Shown here piece after piece: positions 1 to 6,854 of a stretch of 19,830 nucleotides of DNA. This DNA comes from Cyanobacteria bacterium UBA3803 (GTDB lineage Bacteria; Cyanobacteriota; Vampirovibrionia; Gastranaerophilales; Gastranaerophilaceae), in the NCBI GenBank assembly GCA_002369055.1, contig DFEL01000034.1, forward strand, positions 1-19,830, in the 5' to 3' direction. The position numbers and the translations under genes are program-made. Position 1 is the first letter of the stretch; each line of letters begins with the position of its first letter. The notes beneath the pieces are model-generated. The model was not told where the DNA came from and did no database searches. It was given only the letters and a program-made list of their open reading frames with translations.

Positions 1-34
1 TCCTTTTGTTACAGAAGTGTTACAAAATAATTTA

Positions 35-814
35 TTAAATAATATGTGAGAAAGTCATAAAGTAGTCGTTAATAACATTAACCAGCATAGGTAAAATCCA
101 AATTAAAATTGCTGCACCAAAAACAGGTTTGAAAAGAAATGATAATTGGAATACGTTTACCTGTGGTGCTGTTTTTGAAATTACACCAAGAATAATATCT
201 TGTCCCAATGTTGCTAAAAGCACGGGTGATGCAATTTGTAATCCCATATACAAAACATTTGATGACATACTTATCAAGTAATCCATATTAACAATTTTTG
301 CCAGAGGAACTGATGTTGAATATATGGGAAATATATCAAAACTTCTCATAAATGCTTCAAATAACCAATAAGCACCACCTATTTTAAGAAAAATAATTAT
401 TCCCAATATTCCAAAAAATCTTCCAACCAAAGAAACTTGGCTTGATGTTGTCGGGTCTAAAACCATTGCGGAAGATAAACCCATTTGCATATTAATCATA
501 TCTCCGCCCGCTTCTATTGCCGCTAATATTAATTGTGCCATATAGCCCATCATTGCACCTACCGCTATATTTAATATGATAGCCAATAACAAATCGCCGT
601 GAGAAGGTAGTCCCTTTGGGTGTAATATCATTATAAATATTATTGACAGCAAAAATGACAATGCTACTTTCATAAGAGTAGGTATTTCTTTACGGTTTAA
701 AACGGGTGCAAATCTTGTAAATCCTAACATTCTTGCAAAAATAACTAAAAAAGCACTCATATTTTCTACAAGTCCGGGAATTAATGAATTAAGTTGTAAT
801 AAAAATGAATTCAT
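35..814 (-). CDS. fliR: Flagellar biosynthetic protein FliR (export gate subunit)
   Basis: FliR is an integral membrane subunit of the flagellar type III export gate, assembling with FliP and FliQ inside the basal-body MS ring. The 259-residue product has the usual FliR length and hydrophobic pattern: a first membrane helix at about 15-35 followed by the FARMLGFTRFAPVL-like segment, then further helices at about 42-63, 72-100, 125-150, 180-210 and 225-250. The family signature of a conserved short stretch before the IP..(M)K(V)A helix (here RKEIPTLMKVALSF) is visible. The ATG at 814 is preceded by AAGGA at good spacing. It lies 10 bases after fliQ and is the last gene of the fliN/Y-O-P-Q-R run before the window edge. 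Identification is firm because family and gene order agree. Confidence 0.95.
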   Translation of the reverse strand: MNSFLLQLNSLIPGLVENMSAFLVIFARMLGFTRFAPVLNRKEIPTLMKVALSFLLSIIFIMILHPKGLPSHGDLLLAIILNIAVGAMMGYMAQLILAAIEAGGDMINMQMGLSSAMVLDPTTSSQVSLVGRFFGILGIIIFLKIGGAYWLFEAFMRSFDIFPIYSTSVPLAKIVNMDYLISMSSNVLYMGLQIASPVLLATLGQDIILGVISKTAPQVNVFQLSFLFKPVFGAAILIWILPMLVNVINDYFMTFSHII

Positions 815-824
815 TTAAAAATCC

Positions 825-1331
825 TTATCTTGTAGCGTTTTCGTAAATTCTTTGACGTTCCATCAAATCAGCTTTAGGTTGTAATATCATAGGTGCTTTT
901 TGATATTTTTGTCCTTGCTGTTGAGCACCACCTATTGCTCCACCAGGTTTGCCTGATGTCATACGCTTAAAAGAGTCTTTGTCCGGTGTTTTAAATTTGT
1001 CATTCATTTCATTTGCAAAAGGTCTTGTATATTTATAATAATTAGGTGGCAAAACGTAGCTGTCATTTTTTGGTATTACATTAAAGGCCATAGCCATTCC
1101 GTCTGTAAATAAATTCGTCAATATTCTTACAAAGCCTACACCGCCTATAATAATAACCATAAATACAGCCAAAATTTTTGGTGCTGCTGCAATTGTTTGT
1201 TCTTGTACTTGGGTTACGGCTTGCAAAATACCTACAACCAAACCTATACCTGCTGCTACCAGCACGCAGGGCATAGATATTGAAAGCATTGTAATAAAAC
1301 CTCTTGCCATATATTCCATTAACATTTCCAT
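825..1331 (-). CDS. fliQ: FliQ export-gate protein with a long C-terminal extension
   Basis: Residues 1-89 match FliQ, the two-helix hairpin subunit of the flagellar export gate. The helices lie at about 12-38 and 50-75, and the conserved core GLVVGILQAVTQVQEQT is present. FliQ is normally about 85-90 residues long. This product is 168, because about 80 residues follow the second helix. The extra part is hydrophilic and rich in Pro, Gln, Lys and Tyr (LPPNYYKY, GGAIGGAQQQGQKYQ) with no membrane segment, so it should be disordered or a small soluble appendage. The ATG at 1331 has GAGG eight bases upstream. The gene sits between fliP and fliR with short gaps, so it is co-transcribed. No frameshift or fusion junction is evident; the tail runs in frame to a TAA. 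Confidence 0.93.
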   Translation of the reverse strand: MEMLMEYMARGFITMLSISMPCVLVAAGIGLVVGILQAVTQVQEQTIAAAPKILAVFMVIIIGGVGFVRILTNLFTDGMAMAFNVIPKNDSYVLPPNYYKYTRPFANEMNDKFKTPDKDSFKRMTSGKPGGAIGGAQQQGQKYQKAPMILQPKADLMERQRIYENATR

Positions 1332-1354
1332 AAACGTTACCTCATTTTATTAAA

Positions 1355-1996
1355 TTAATTATAACTTTGCACCAGACCTTGAACAATTAATGCCCAACCG
1401 TCCACAGCAATAAATACCAGCAATTTAAACGGAAGCGAAATGATTGTAGGTGATAACATAAACATCCCCAGAGCAAGCAAAATATTTGCAACAACAAGGT
1501 CAAGCACAATAAACGGAACAAATACGATAAAACCAATCTCAAATGCCGTTTTTAATTCACTTATAATATATGCAGGTGCAACTTGCCATATTGTAAGTTC
1601 ATCAGGAGTTTCAGGTCTTGAATTACCTGATAATTCTACAAAAAACGCTAAATCCGTTTCTCTTGTTTGTTTTAACATAAATTCTTTTAGTGGCTTTGAA
1701 CCTGCTTCTATTGCCAGCATTAAGTTTTTTGTTTGCTGATATGGAACATGTCCCTGTTCGTAACATTGTTGAAAAACAGGTCCCATTGTATAAAATGTCA
1801 ATATCATTGATAACCCTATAATTACAACTGAAGGAGGTACACTTTGAGTACCCATTGCTGTTTTTAACATTGAAAATACAATGATAAATCTTAAAAAACT
1901 TGTCATACAAGCAAATACAAAAGGTAATACCGAAAACATTGACATTACCAATAACATTTGTAATACGGGATTTATATCCTTAAACACGTCAGCCAT
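1355..1996 (-). CDS. fliP: Flagellar biosynthetic protein FliP (export gate pore)
   Basis: FliP forms the pentameric pore of the flagellar export gate together with FliR and FliQ. The 213-residue product shows the family's diagnostic segments: the first helix leading into TSFLRFIIVFSMLKTAMGTQSVPP (residues about 32-55), the following helix IIGLSMILTFYTMGPV, and the C-terminal helix ending MLSPTIISLPFKLLVFIAVDGW (about 178-200), the classic FliP signature. Many FliP proteins are near 245 residues and begin with a cleaved signal peptide. Here the protein begins about 10 residues before the first conserved helix and no signal peptide can be seen. An AAGGAT element stands upstream of the ATG at 1996. 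It lies between fliO and fliQ with gaps of 16 and 23 bases. Confidence 0.96.
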   Translation of the reverse strand: MADVFKDINPVLQMLLVMSMFSVLPFVFACMTSFLRFIIVFSMLKTAMGTQSVPPSVVIIGLSMILTFYTMGPVFQQCYEQGHVPYQQTKNLMLAIEAGSKPLKEFMLKQTRETDLAFFVELSGNSRPETPDELTIWQVAPAYIISELKTAFEIGFIVFVPFIVLDLVVANILLALGMFMLSPTIISLPFKLLVFIAVDGWALIVQGLVQSYN

Positions 1997-2012
1997 ATTT
2001 ATTTTTATCCTT

Positions 2013-2303
2013 TTATTCTGTTTTTATTTCTGTTATACTACTTGATTCAACTTCATCTTCAAGTTTTGATATAAGAGTTGTTCTTTCTAAATCAGCCGCA
2101 ATTAAAAATCTTTCTTTTCCTGCCTTTATTATATATAATGTTTTTCTTGTAGAAAGTCCAAGTGCGTCTTCTACATTTAATATTCCTTTACGATTCAAAG
2201 ATATTGAAGATAACGCAAATTTTTTATATACAAACAAGGCAAAGAAAATTAATCCTATCATTGCCATTGTATATACCGCAAAATGTACTATATAATGTCC
2301 CAT
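2013..2303 (-). CDS. fliO: FliO-like flagellar assembly protein
   Basis: A 96-residue protein with one N-terminal membrane helix (about residues 7-26) followed by a short basic, beta-rich cytoplasmic part (VEDALGLSTRKTLYIIKAGKERFLIAADLERTTLI is the recognisable core). The pattern of a membrane anchor, then a (L/V)xLGxRKxLxxVxxGxxxxLLG-like stretch, is that of FliO, which helps assemble the FliP ring. Sequence conservation in FliO is low, so the call rests equally on position: immediately upstream of fliP and 9 bases after the SpoA-domain protein. GAGG lies 7 bases before the ATG at 2303. Confidence 0.85.
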   Translation of the reverse strand: MGHYIVHFAVYTMAMIGLIFFALFVYKKFALSSISLNRKGILNVEDALGLSTRKTLYIIKAGKERFLIAADLERTTLISKLEDEVESSSITEIKTE

Positions 2304-2312
2304 TTATACCTC

Positions 2313-3539
2313 TTATAAATCTTCATCTTCTAAGTTGAAATCGCTGTAATCGTACTCTCCATCAGCATTTTCGCTCATAGGCTCTCCGTAACCTTCACCC
2401 ATAGACTCTCCATAGCCTTCGCCCATTTGCTCTCCATAACTTTCACCAACAGTTTCACTGTATTCGTTAGGCATTGCTTCTTGTCCATATTGTTCTTGTG
2501 ATACTTGTTGCTGAGGCATATCTTGTTCAACATTGGCTTGTTGTGGTTCTGCGTAAACTTTGTTTATTTTAACACCATAACGGTCGTTTATTATTACAAG
2601 CTCCCCTGAGGCAATAATTTTTTCTTCAACTTTTAAAGTTACATTATTATTGTACACAGAACTTATATCTACTACCAAACCTTGTTCAATATTTTTAAGT
2701 TCACCTAAAGAAATTTTTACTTTATCAAATTCTGCACCCATTTCAACTTGAATGCTGTCCCAAATATTTTTGGATGGCATATTTGCACCCATTTCTTCAC
2801 CTCCATCATTATCTACGGAAATTATTAATGCCGGATTAGGAGCTATTCTGAAATCTTTTTCGTATCCCTTGTAATTAACCTTCATTGTTTGAATATTACT
2901 GTTCTCTAATAAAACAATGTCTTCAACCTCTAAAGATTTCAAATCTCCTACCGTAAATATTGTTGTACCGATTTTTATATCAACATCAACAAGACTTTCG
3001 TTGAAATAATCATAAGAAAATTTTTCTTCCATACTTACAATCGCCTGAGGAGCTACGATTTGAGTAGGAAATGTTAATATTATTTTACCGCATAAATTTG
3101 TATCGTCATCTTTTATAATGAATGTAAGATTTGTTATATCAAATTGTTTATATTGCTGGTTTGCAGGAGTAAATGCATTTTTTACGAAATTATAAAGATT
3201 ATCATTGAATGCTGTAATTAATTTTGCTTCAAGTTCTGTTATCTTATTTATGTCAAAATTTTTTTTGCTTCCCAATGATTTTGTTAAAATGGCATTTACC
3301 GCTTTATCTGAATTTCTTATGTAAATATCATTTTGTGGATCTATTTTTACTTTTGTTACAAAATAACTTTCATCTTGTGACATAGTATTAAGGCTTTTAC
3401 TTACTGAAATTAATTTAAAATTTATACCCGAATACAAAAAATCATCCGAACCTGCTTGCACAGCAGCATTAAACATTTGATTAAACCATTCAAACTGGCT
3501 GTATAATTCATCTGAAGTTGTATCTATCAATTCGGTCAT
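2313..3539 (-). CDS. Flagellar switch protein, FliN/FliY type with two SpoA domains
   Basis: A 408-residue protein that heads the flagellar run. The C-terminal SpoA (surface presentation of antigens) domain at about 262-330 is clear: ISLGELKNIEQGLVVDI, then VEEKIIASGELVIINDRYGVKINKV, the FliN core that builds the C-ring. A second, more divergent SpoA-like domain sits at about 182-240 (VDVDIKIGTTIFTVGDLKSLEVEDIVLLE). Residues 1-170 are mixed helix and strand; I cannot match them to the FliM/FliY CheC-like phosphatase domain with confidence. After residue 331 comes a Gln/Glu/Gly-rich acidic tail with GE-x-x-GE-x-M repeats (365-388) ending in EDEDL. It could be called FliN, FliY or FliM/FliN hybrid; function in the switch complex is likely. 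Only a weak ribosome site is visible at the ATG. Confidence 0.82.
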   Translation of the reverse strand: MTELIDTTSDELYSQFEWFNQMFNAAVQAGSDDFLYSGINFKLISVSKSLNTMSQDESYFVTKVKIDPQNDIYIRNSDKAVNAILTKSLGSKKNFDINKITELEAKLITAFNDNLYNFVKNAFTPANQQYKQFDITNLTFIIKDDDTNLCGKIILTFPTQIVAPQAIVSMEEKFSYDYFNESLVDVDIKIGTTIFTVGDLKSLEVEDIVLLENSNIQTMKVNYKGYEKDFRIAPNPALIISVDNDGGEEMGANMPSKNIWDSIQVEMGAEFDKVKISLGELKNIEQGLVVDISSVYNNNVTLKVEEKIIASGELVIINDRYGVKINKVYAEPQQANVEQDMPQQQVSQEQYGQEAMPNEYSETVGESYGEQMGEGYGESMGEGYGEPMSENADGEYDYSDFNLEDEDL

Positions 3540-3588
3540 TCGCCCGATTTATCCCTATGTATCTGAAATTATGAGTATAACCAATATA

Positions 3589-3594
3589 ATTATA
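3589..3594 (-). promoter_or_regulatory. Candidate -10 element upstream of the flagellar operon
   Basis: The 94-base gap between the kinase gene and the SpoA protein holds a perfect TATAAT (minus strand) about 50 bases before the ATG at 3539. The only good -35-like hexamer (TTTACA) is just 13 bases upstream of it, too close, so this is a weak assignment. A flagellar sigma factor could use a different motif that I cannot recognise here. Confidence 0.3.
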
Positions 3595-3633
3595 ACATTT
3601 TATATATTGTAAAGATTTACTATAACAAAATAT

Positions 3634-4941
3634 TTACATTTTGTATTTTTCAAAATAATTTAAAATATCAATTAATGAATGTTCATTACCTATATGACCT
3701 GATTTAGAAACAATCCATTGTGCTTTATGATCTAAGGTTAATGCCACTGACGGAATAACTTCGTCTATAATTTGCAATTGATTAGAATTAATTTCCGTAC
3801 AGCACTTATAAGAAGTTTCACCTCCAAGAGTTATAAGTACAACCTCTTTTTTGTTTACAATCATCTTTGTCAATTCTGCCAAAAAAGCTGAAACATGTTC
3901 TAAAAGTTTTTCTTTTGTCATATCTGCATTTAAAGAGTCATCAGAAAATCCGTCAAAATTATTTATCAAATTTGAAGCATTAACTACGACAATATTATTT
4001 TCACCTAATTTATCGGAAATTTTAGAAACAAAAGAATCGTTTACACCGCTTAAAAGCGTTTGCATATCTAATTCAACAAAATATTTGTTATCATATTCTT
4101 CTGAATTTTCAAGCATTTCAAGTTGATTAATGGTTGTTTGTGTACCCGTACCCGATAAAATCAATTTCGGAAGTTCTTGTATATATTTTTTTTCGTTTTT
4201 TTGTTCGTTTTCTTCAAGCCAAACTTTACCCAATAATTTTGCTGTTGATGATGTTCCGACAGGTAAAAATTTCAAGTTAGATTTTTTTGCAGCAAGCGTA
4301 ATTTGCTCAACATCAATATTTGAAACAGCATCTGCAATAATAAGTTTTTTTCCTTCACTAACAAGAGAATTTAATTTTTGTAAAATAGGACCTGCTCCCT
4401 TCATAATGGTCTGCAAATCCAATGAGGCAACAAGATTAGAATTTTCTTCTCCAAGTTGTTTTTTTAGCATTGTAGGAACATGAGATTCATAAAGCGGATT
4501 TAAATTTTCACGAGCATATTCGGTTCTTTCAATCGGTTGTCCTTTTACCAATTGATATCCTCCGACTGTTATTTTATTTTCAGCAGGACACGCAGGAATT
4601 ATAACTGCTGCATCCCACTGTAAAACTTCAAGCATAGCAAGTGTTTCAACGGCAATATTACCGGTAAGTGCAGAATCTATTTTTTTGAAAAAATAATCTA
4701 AATTTATATTTTCTAAAAACAATTGAGCTGCTTTTTTTACTTCCTCATAAGCAAATTCAGGTGATTTATTTCTTGTTGCGGTTGAAACAGCCCAAACTTG
4801 AGTATTTTTTACATTTTGAGGACTGCTGTCAAAATCAAGTAAAATTTGACAGTTTGCACCTCGTAAGTGAAATTGTAATGCGGTTTCTTCCGCATCGGTT
4901 AAGTCATCGGCAATAATGCCTATCATATCTGAAATAATCAT
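3634..4941 (-). CDS. Four-carbon acid sugar kinase family protein (DUF1537-like)
   Basis: A 435-residue protein whose N-terminus MIGIIADDLTDAEE matches the IADDLTGA motif of the four-carbon acid sugar kinase family (OtnK/DtnK type), which phosphorylates C4 sugar acids such as 3-oxo-tetronate or 4-hydroxythreonine. The family's C-terminal nucleotide-binding half is represented by VVLITLGGETSYKCC (about 365-380) and WIVSKSGHIGNEHSL (about 409-424), the counterpart of the usual TKSGGFG. Length fits the family (about 420-440). Partner genes usually found beside it (PdxA-like dehydrogenase, class II aldolase) are absent, so the substrate is open. It starts 2 bases after ssb. The ATG at 4941 has only a weak GACGAAG upstream, and an ATG five codons later is possible. 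Confidence 0.82.
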   Translation of the reverse strand: MIISDMIGIIADDLTDAEETALQFHLRGANCQILLDFDSSPQNVKNTQVWAVSTATRNKSPEFAYEEVKKAAQLFLENINLDYFFKKIDSALTGNIAVETLAMLEVLQWDAAVIIPACPAENKITVGGYQLVKGQPIERTEYARENLNPLYESHVPTMLKKQLGEENSNLVASLDLQTIMKGAGPILQKLNSLVSEGKKLIIADAVSNIDVEQITLAAKKSNLKFLPVGTSSTAKLLGKVWLEENEQKNEKKYIQELPKLILSGTGTQTTINQLEMLENSEEYDNKYFVELDMQTLLSGVNDSFVSKISDKLGENNIVVVNASNLINNFDGFSDDSLNADMTKEKLLEHVSAFLAELTKMIVNKKEVVLITLGGETSYKCCTEINSNQLQIIDEVIPSVALTLDHKAQWIVSKSGHIGNEHSLIDILNYFEKYKM

Positions 4942-4943
4942 TG

Positions 4944-5273
4944 TTATTGAACTTCGTCTTTTTTAGAACCCAGTAATTTAATAGTATTTGCAACAATCAA
5001 ATAGCGTTCTTTTTCTTCTCCGGAAACATCTTTCCACTTGTTTGTTGTAATTCTTCCATCAACAGCAACAAGTCTGCCTTTTTTTACATATTCTCCCGCA
5101 AATTCTGCCTGTTTATCCCAAACATCTACATTAAACCAATCTGTTACTTCTGACTTTGTTTTACTGTCCCAACGATTTGCAGCAAGTGAAAAACTTGTTT
5201 TTATTTTTCCTGATTCAAAATATCTTATTTCGGCATCCTGTCCTGCTCTGCCAACAATTACTACTGAATTCAT
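4944..5273 (-). CDS. ssb: Short single-stranded DNA-binding protein, no acidic tip
   Basis: An OB-fold single-stranded DNA-binding protein of 109 residues. MNSVVIVGRAGQDAEIRYFESGKIKTSFSLA, then DWFNVDVWDKQAEFAGEYVKKGRLVAVDGRI and YLIVANTIKLL are in the family order, with the aromatic residues expected at the DNA-binding face. Most bacterial Ssb proteins continue with a flexible linker ending in an acidic D-D-D-I-P-F tip that recruits repair and replication proteins. This one stops ten residues after the OB fold (GSKKDEVQ) without such a tip. A strong GAGG stands 9 bases before the ATG at 5273, inside the end of the upstream acyltransferase gene. It could be the main Ssb of the lineage or a second, specialised copy. 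Confidence 0.93.
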   Translation of the reverse strand: MNSVVIVGRAGQDAEIRYFESGKIKTSFSLAANRWDSKTKSEVTDWFNVDVWDKQAEFAGEYVKKGRLVAVDGRITTNKWKDVSGEEKERYLIVANTIKLLGSKKDEVQ

Positions 5274-5275
5274 TT

Positions 5276-5959
5276 TTATACCTCAACTTTTTCTTCTTTA
5301 TTTTGCATACAATTTTCAAATCCTGTATTTTTGCATATTTCAGCACACCATTTTTGTATTATTTCGTCTGCATCAAGCTTGTACGAAATAGGTTCGCCAA
5401 TAACAACAGTTATATCTTTCTCAAAAAGTTTCTTTGCATATCCGTCAAATCCTACGATAGAAATAGGTATAATATCCGCTTTTGCATGTTTTGCGATTAC
5501 AACAAAACCCTTTCTAATATCTTCAATTTTTTTATTTTTTTTAGTTCCGCCTTCCGGAAAAATTCCCAATGGCCAATTTGTTTGAAAAATATCTCTAACA
5601 GTTTTAAAAGTTGCTATTTCAGGTTTTTCTCTATCAACGGAAAAAGCCCCTAACAAATGAATTAAATCGTGTCTTTTATCACTTTTATCAAAAAGTTCTT
5701 TTTTTGCCATAAATGCAATATGTTTATTTACTGCACTTGCAACAAACGGCGGATCCATTTCTGAAACATGATTTGGGGCAAGAATGTAATTGCCTTTTTT
5801 AGGTAGATTATTTTTACCTTTAACTTTCAACTTATACATAAAGAATGTAACAGGATTTACAACAACCCATAAAAAAATCATAAAAAATATTGAGCGAAAT
5901 ATATTATATTCGCTTTTATATCTTCTTGAATAATTACGAGTTTCTTTTTCTTTTTCCAT
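5276..5959 (-). CDS. PlsC-type 1-acylglycerol-3-phosphate acyltransferase (copy 2)
   Basis: A 227-residue membrane-associated acyltransferase that should add the second acyl chain to lysophosphatidate in phospholipid synthesis. The N-terminal hydrophobic segment (about 20-42) anchors it. The catalytic motif NHxxxxD is NHVSEMD at 63-69, and motif III is FPEGGTKK at 134-141 (usually FPEGTRS). The block GAFSVDRE (104-111) and the late P-I-S-I-V-G-F (about 168-174) also fit the family. AAGGG precedes the ATG at 5959. It follows another PlsC homologue by 14 bases and overlaps the ribosome site of ssb, so all are one transcript. An alternative role is acylation of another lysophospholipid; sequence alone does not separate these. 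Confidence 0.9.
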   Translation of the reverse strand: MEKEKETRNYSRRYKSEYNIFRSIFFMIFLWVVVNPVTFFMYKLKVKGKNNLPKKGNYILAPNHVSEMDPPFVASAVNKHIAFMAKKELFDKSDKRHDLIHLLGAFSVDREKPEIATFKTVRDIFQTNWPLGIFPEGGTKKNKKIEDIRKGFVVIAKHAKADIIPISIVGFDGYAKKLFEKDITVVIGEPISYKLDADEIIQKWCAEICKNTGFENCMQNKEEKVEV

Positions 5960-5973
5960 TCTATTCCCTTAAT

Positions 5974-6636
5974 TTACGCAGGATTTGGTATATATTTAAA
6001 TCCTGTCAATTCTTGAACTGCCAGAGCCCATTGTTCCATAACTTTTTCTAAATCATCATTATATGGTATTATTTCACCAATTTTTACTTTAATTTTTCCC
6101 TTAAAAGGACACAAAGTTTTATGTTCCGAGCCTACAATACCAATTGGTAAAATGCCGCATTTTGTTGCTCTTGCGATACCTGCAAAGCCTTTATGTATTC
6201 CTTCTATTGTACCGCTTTTTGCTCTTGTTCCTTGCGGAAATAACCCTAAAATCCAATTTTTAGTGTTTTTAACTTCAAATGCAGTTTTAATCGTAGAAAC
6301 CTCAAGCTTTTCTCTGTTTACGGCAAAAGCACCTTGCCAATCAAGCATCCAGCGTACAAATTTTTTATCAAATAGTTCTTTTTTTGCCATAAATGCAACA
6401 GGTTTTGGCATTATAAAGCAAACTAAAAATGGATCTAATGAAGACAAGTGATTACCGCATACAATAAATTTATTATCTTTTGGTATATTTTCCTTACCTT
6501 CTACTTCGACACGGTACATCAATTTGAATTGAATGCCATACCAAAATTTACAAACTATATTTTGAAAAAATTTTCTCCAAAAATTAAAGTATTTTGCTGT
6601 TCTTCTTGCGTAATTTTTAGGTTGCTTGTTTGACAT
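5974..6636 (-). CDS. PlsC-type 1-acylglycerol-3-phosphate acyltransferase (copy 1)
   Basis: A 220-residue acyltransferase homologous to its downstream neighbour. NHLSSLD at 62-68 is the catalytic NHxxxxD, and motif III reads FPQGTR at 133-138, with Gln where most family members have Glu. GAFAVNRE (102-109) and the shared GKENIPKDNKFIVCGNH lead-in show that the two copies arose from one ancestor. The N-terminal part (about 18-40) is aromatic and moderately hydrophobic and may lie on the membrane. GGAGGG five bases before the ATG at 6636 gives a strong ribosome site. It is the first gene of the acyltransferase-ssb-kinase unit. Whether the two copies differ in substrate cannot be told from sequence. 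Confidence 0.9.
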   Translation of the reverse strand: MSNKQPKNYARRTAKYFNFWRKFFQNIVCKFWYGIQFKLMYRVEVEGKENIPKDNKFIVCGNHLSSLDPFLVCFIMPKPVAFMAKKELFDKKFVRWMLDWQGAFAVNREKLEVSTIKTAFEVKNTKNWILGLFPQGTRAKSGTIEGIHKGFAGIARATKCGILPIGIVGSEHKTLCPFKGKIKVKIGEIIPYNDDLEKVMEQWALAVQELTGFKYIPNPA

Positions 6637-6654
6637 ACACCCTCCGATTAACCA

Positions 6655-6682
6655 ATTATACTATAAAACAAAAAAAACACAA
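6655..6682 (-). promoter_or_regulatory. Candidate promoter for the plsC-plsC-ssb-kinase unit
   Basis: On the minus strand a TTGTGT element (6677-6682) and a perfect TATAAT (6655-6660) are separated by 16 bases, about 20 bases before the ATG at 6636 and just ahead of the strong GGAGGG site. The 80-base gap is shared with the divergent mutase gene. Confidence 0.5.
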
Positions 6683-6716
6683 TAAAAACATAAATTATTC
6701 ATGCTATTATTGAATT

Positions 6717-6854
6717 ATGAAAAGAAAAAATTTCATTTTTGCACTTGTTTTAATACTAATGGTATCATATTGCAATCAAGCACAGGCAAAAAAGTTTATT
6801 AATTTACAAAAATATAATATCTATGGTAAAATGAGGTCATCGAAAGGAGAGATA
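6717..6854 (+). other. In-frame signal-peptide-like extension ahead of the mutase
   Basis: The 46 codons before the preferred mutase start are open and begin with an ATG. The translation has a basic start (KRK), a hydrophobic core of about 14 residues (FIFALVLILMVSYC) and an A-x-A-type cleavage site (AQA before KK), which together look like a classical Sec signal peptide. No ribosome site precedes the ATG at 6717. Either a minor, exported form of the mutase is made, or this is a vestige of another gene, or the resemblance is accidental. Confidence 0.35.
6803..6832 (+). promoter_or_regulatory. Candidate extended -10 promoter for the phosphohexomutase
   Basis: TTTACA (6803-6808), 18 bases, then TGG-TAAAAT (-10 at 6827-6832, with a TGn extension). 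Transcription would begin near 6839, just ahead of the AAGGAGA ribosome site at 6844-6850. This supports translation from the ATG at 6855 rather than from 6717. Confidence 0.5.
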
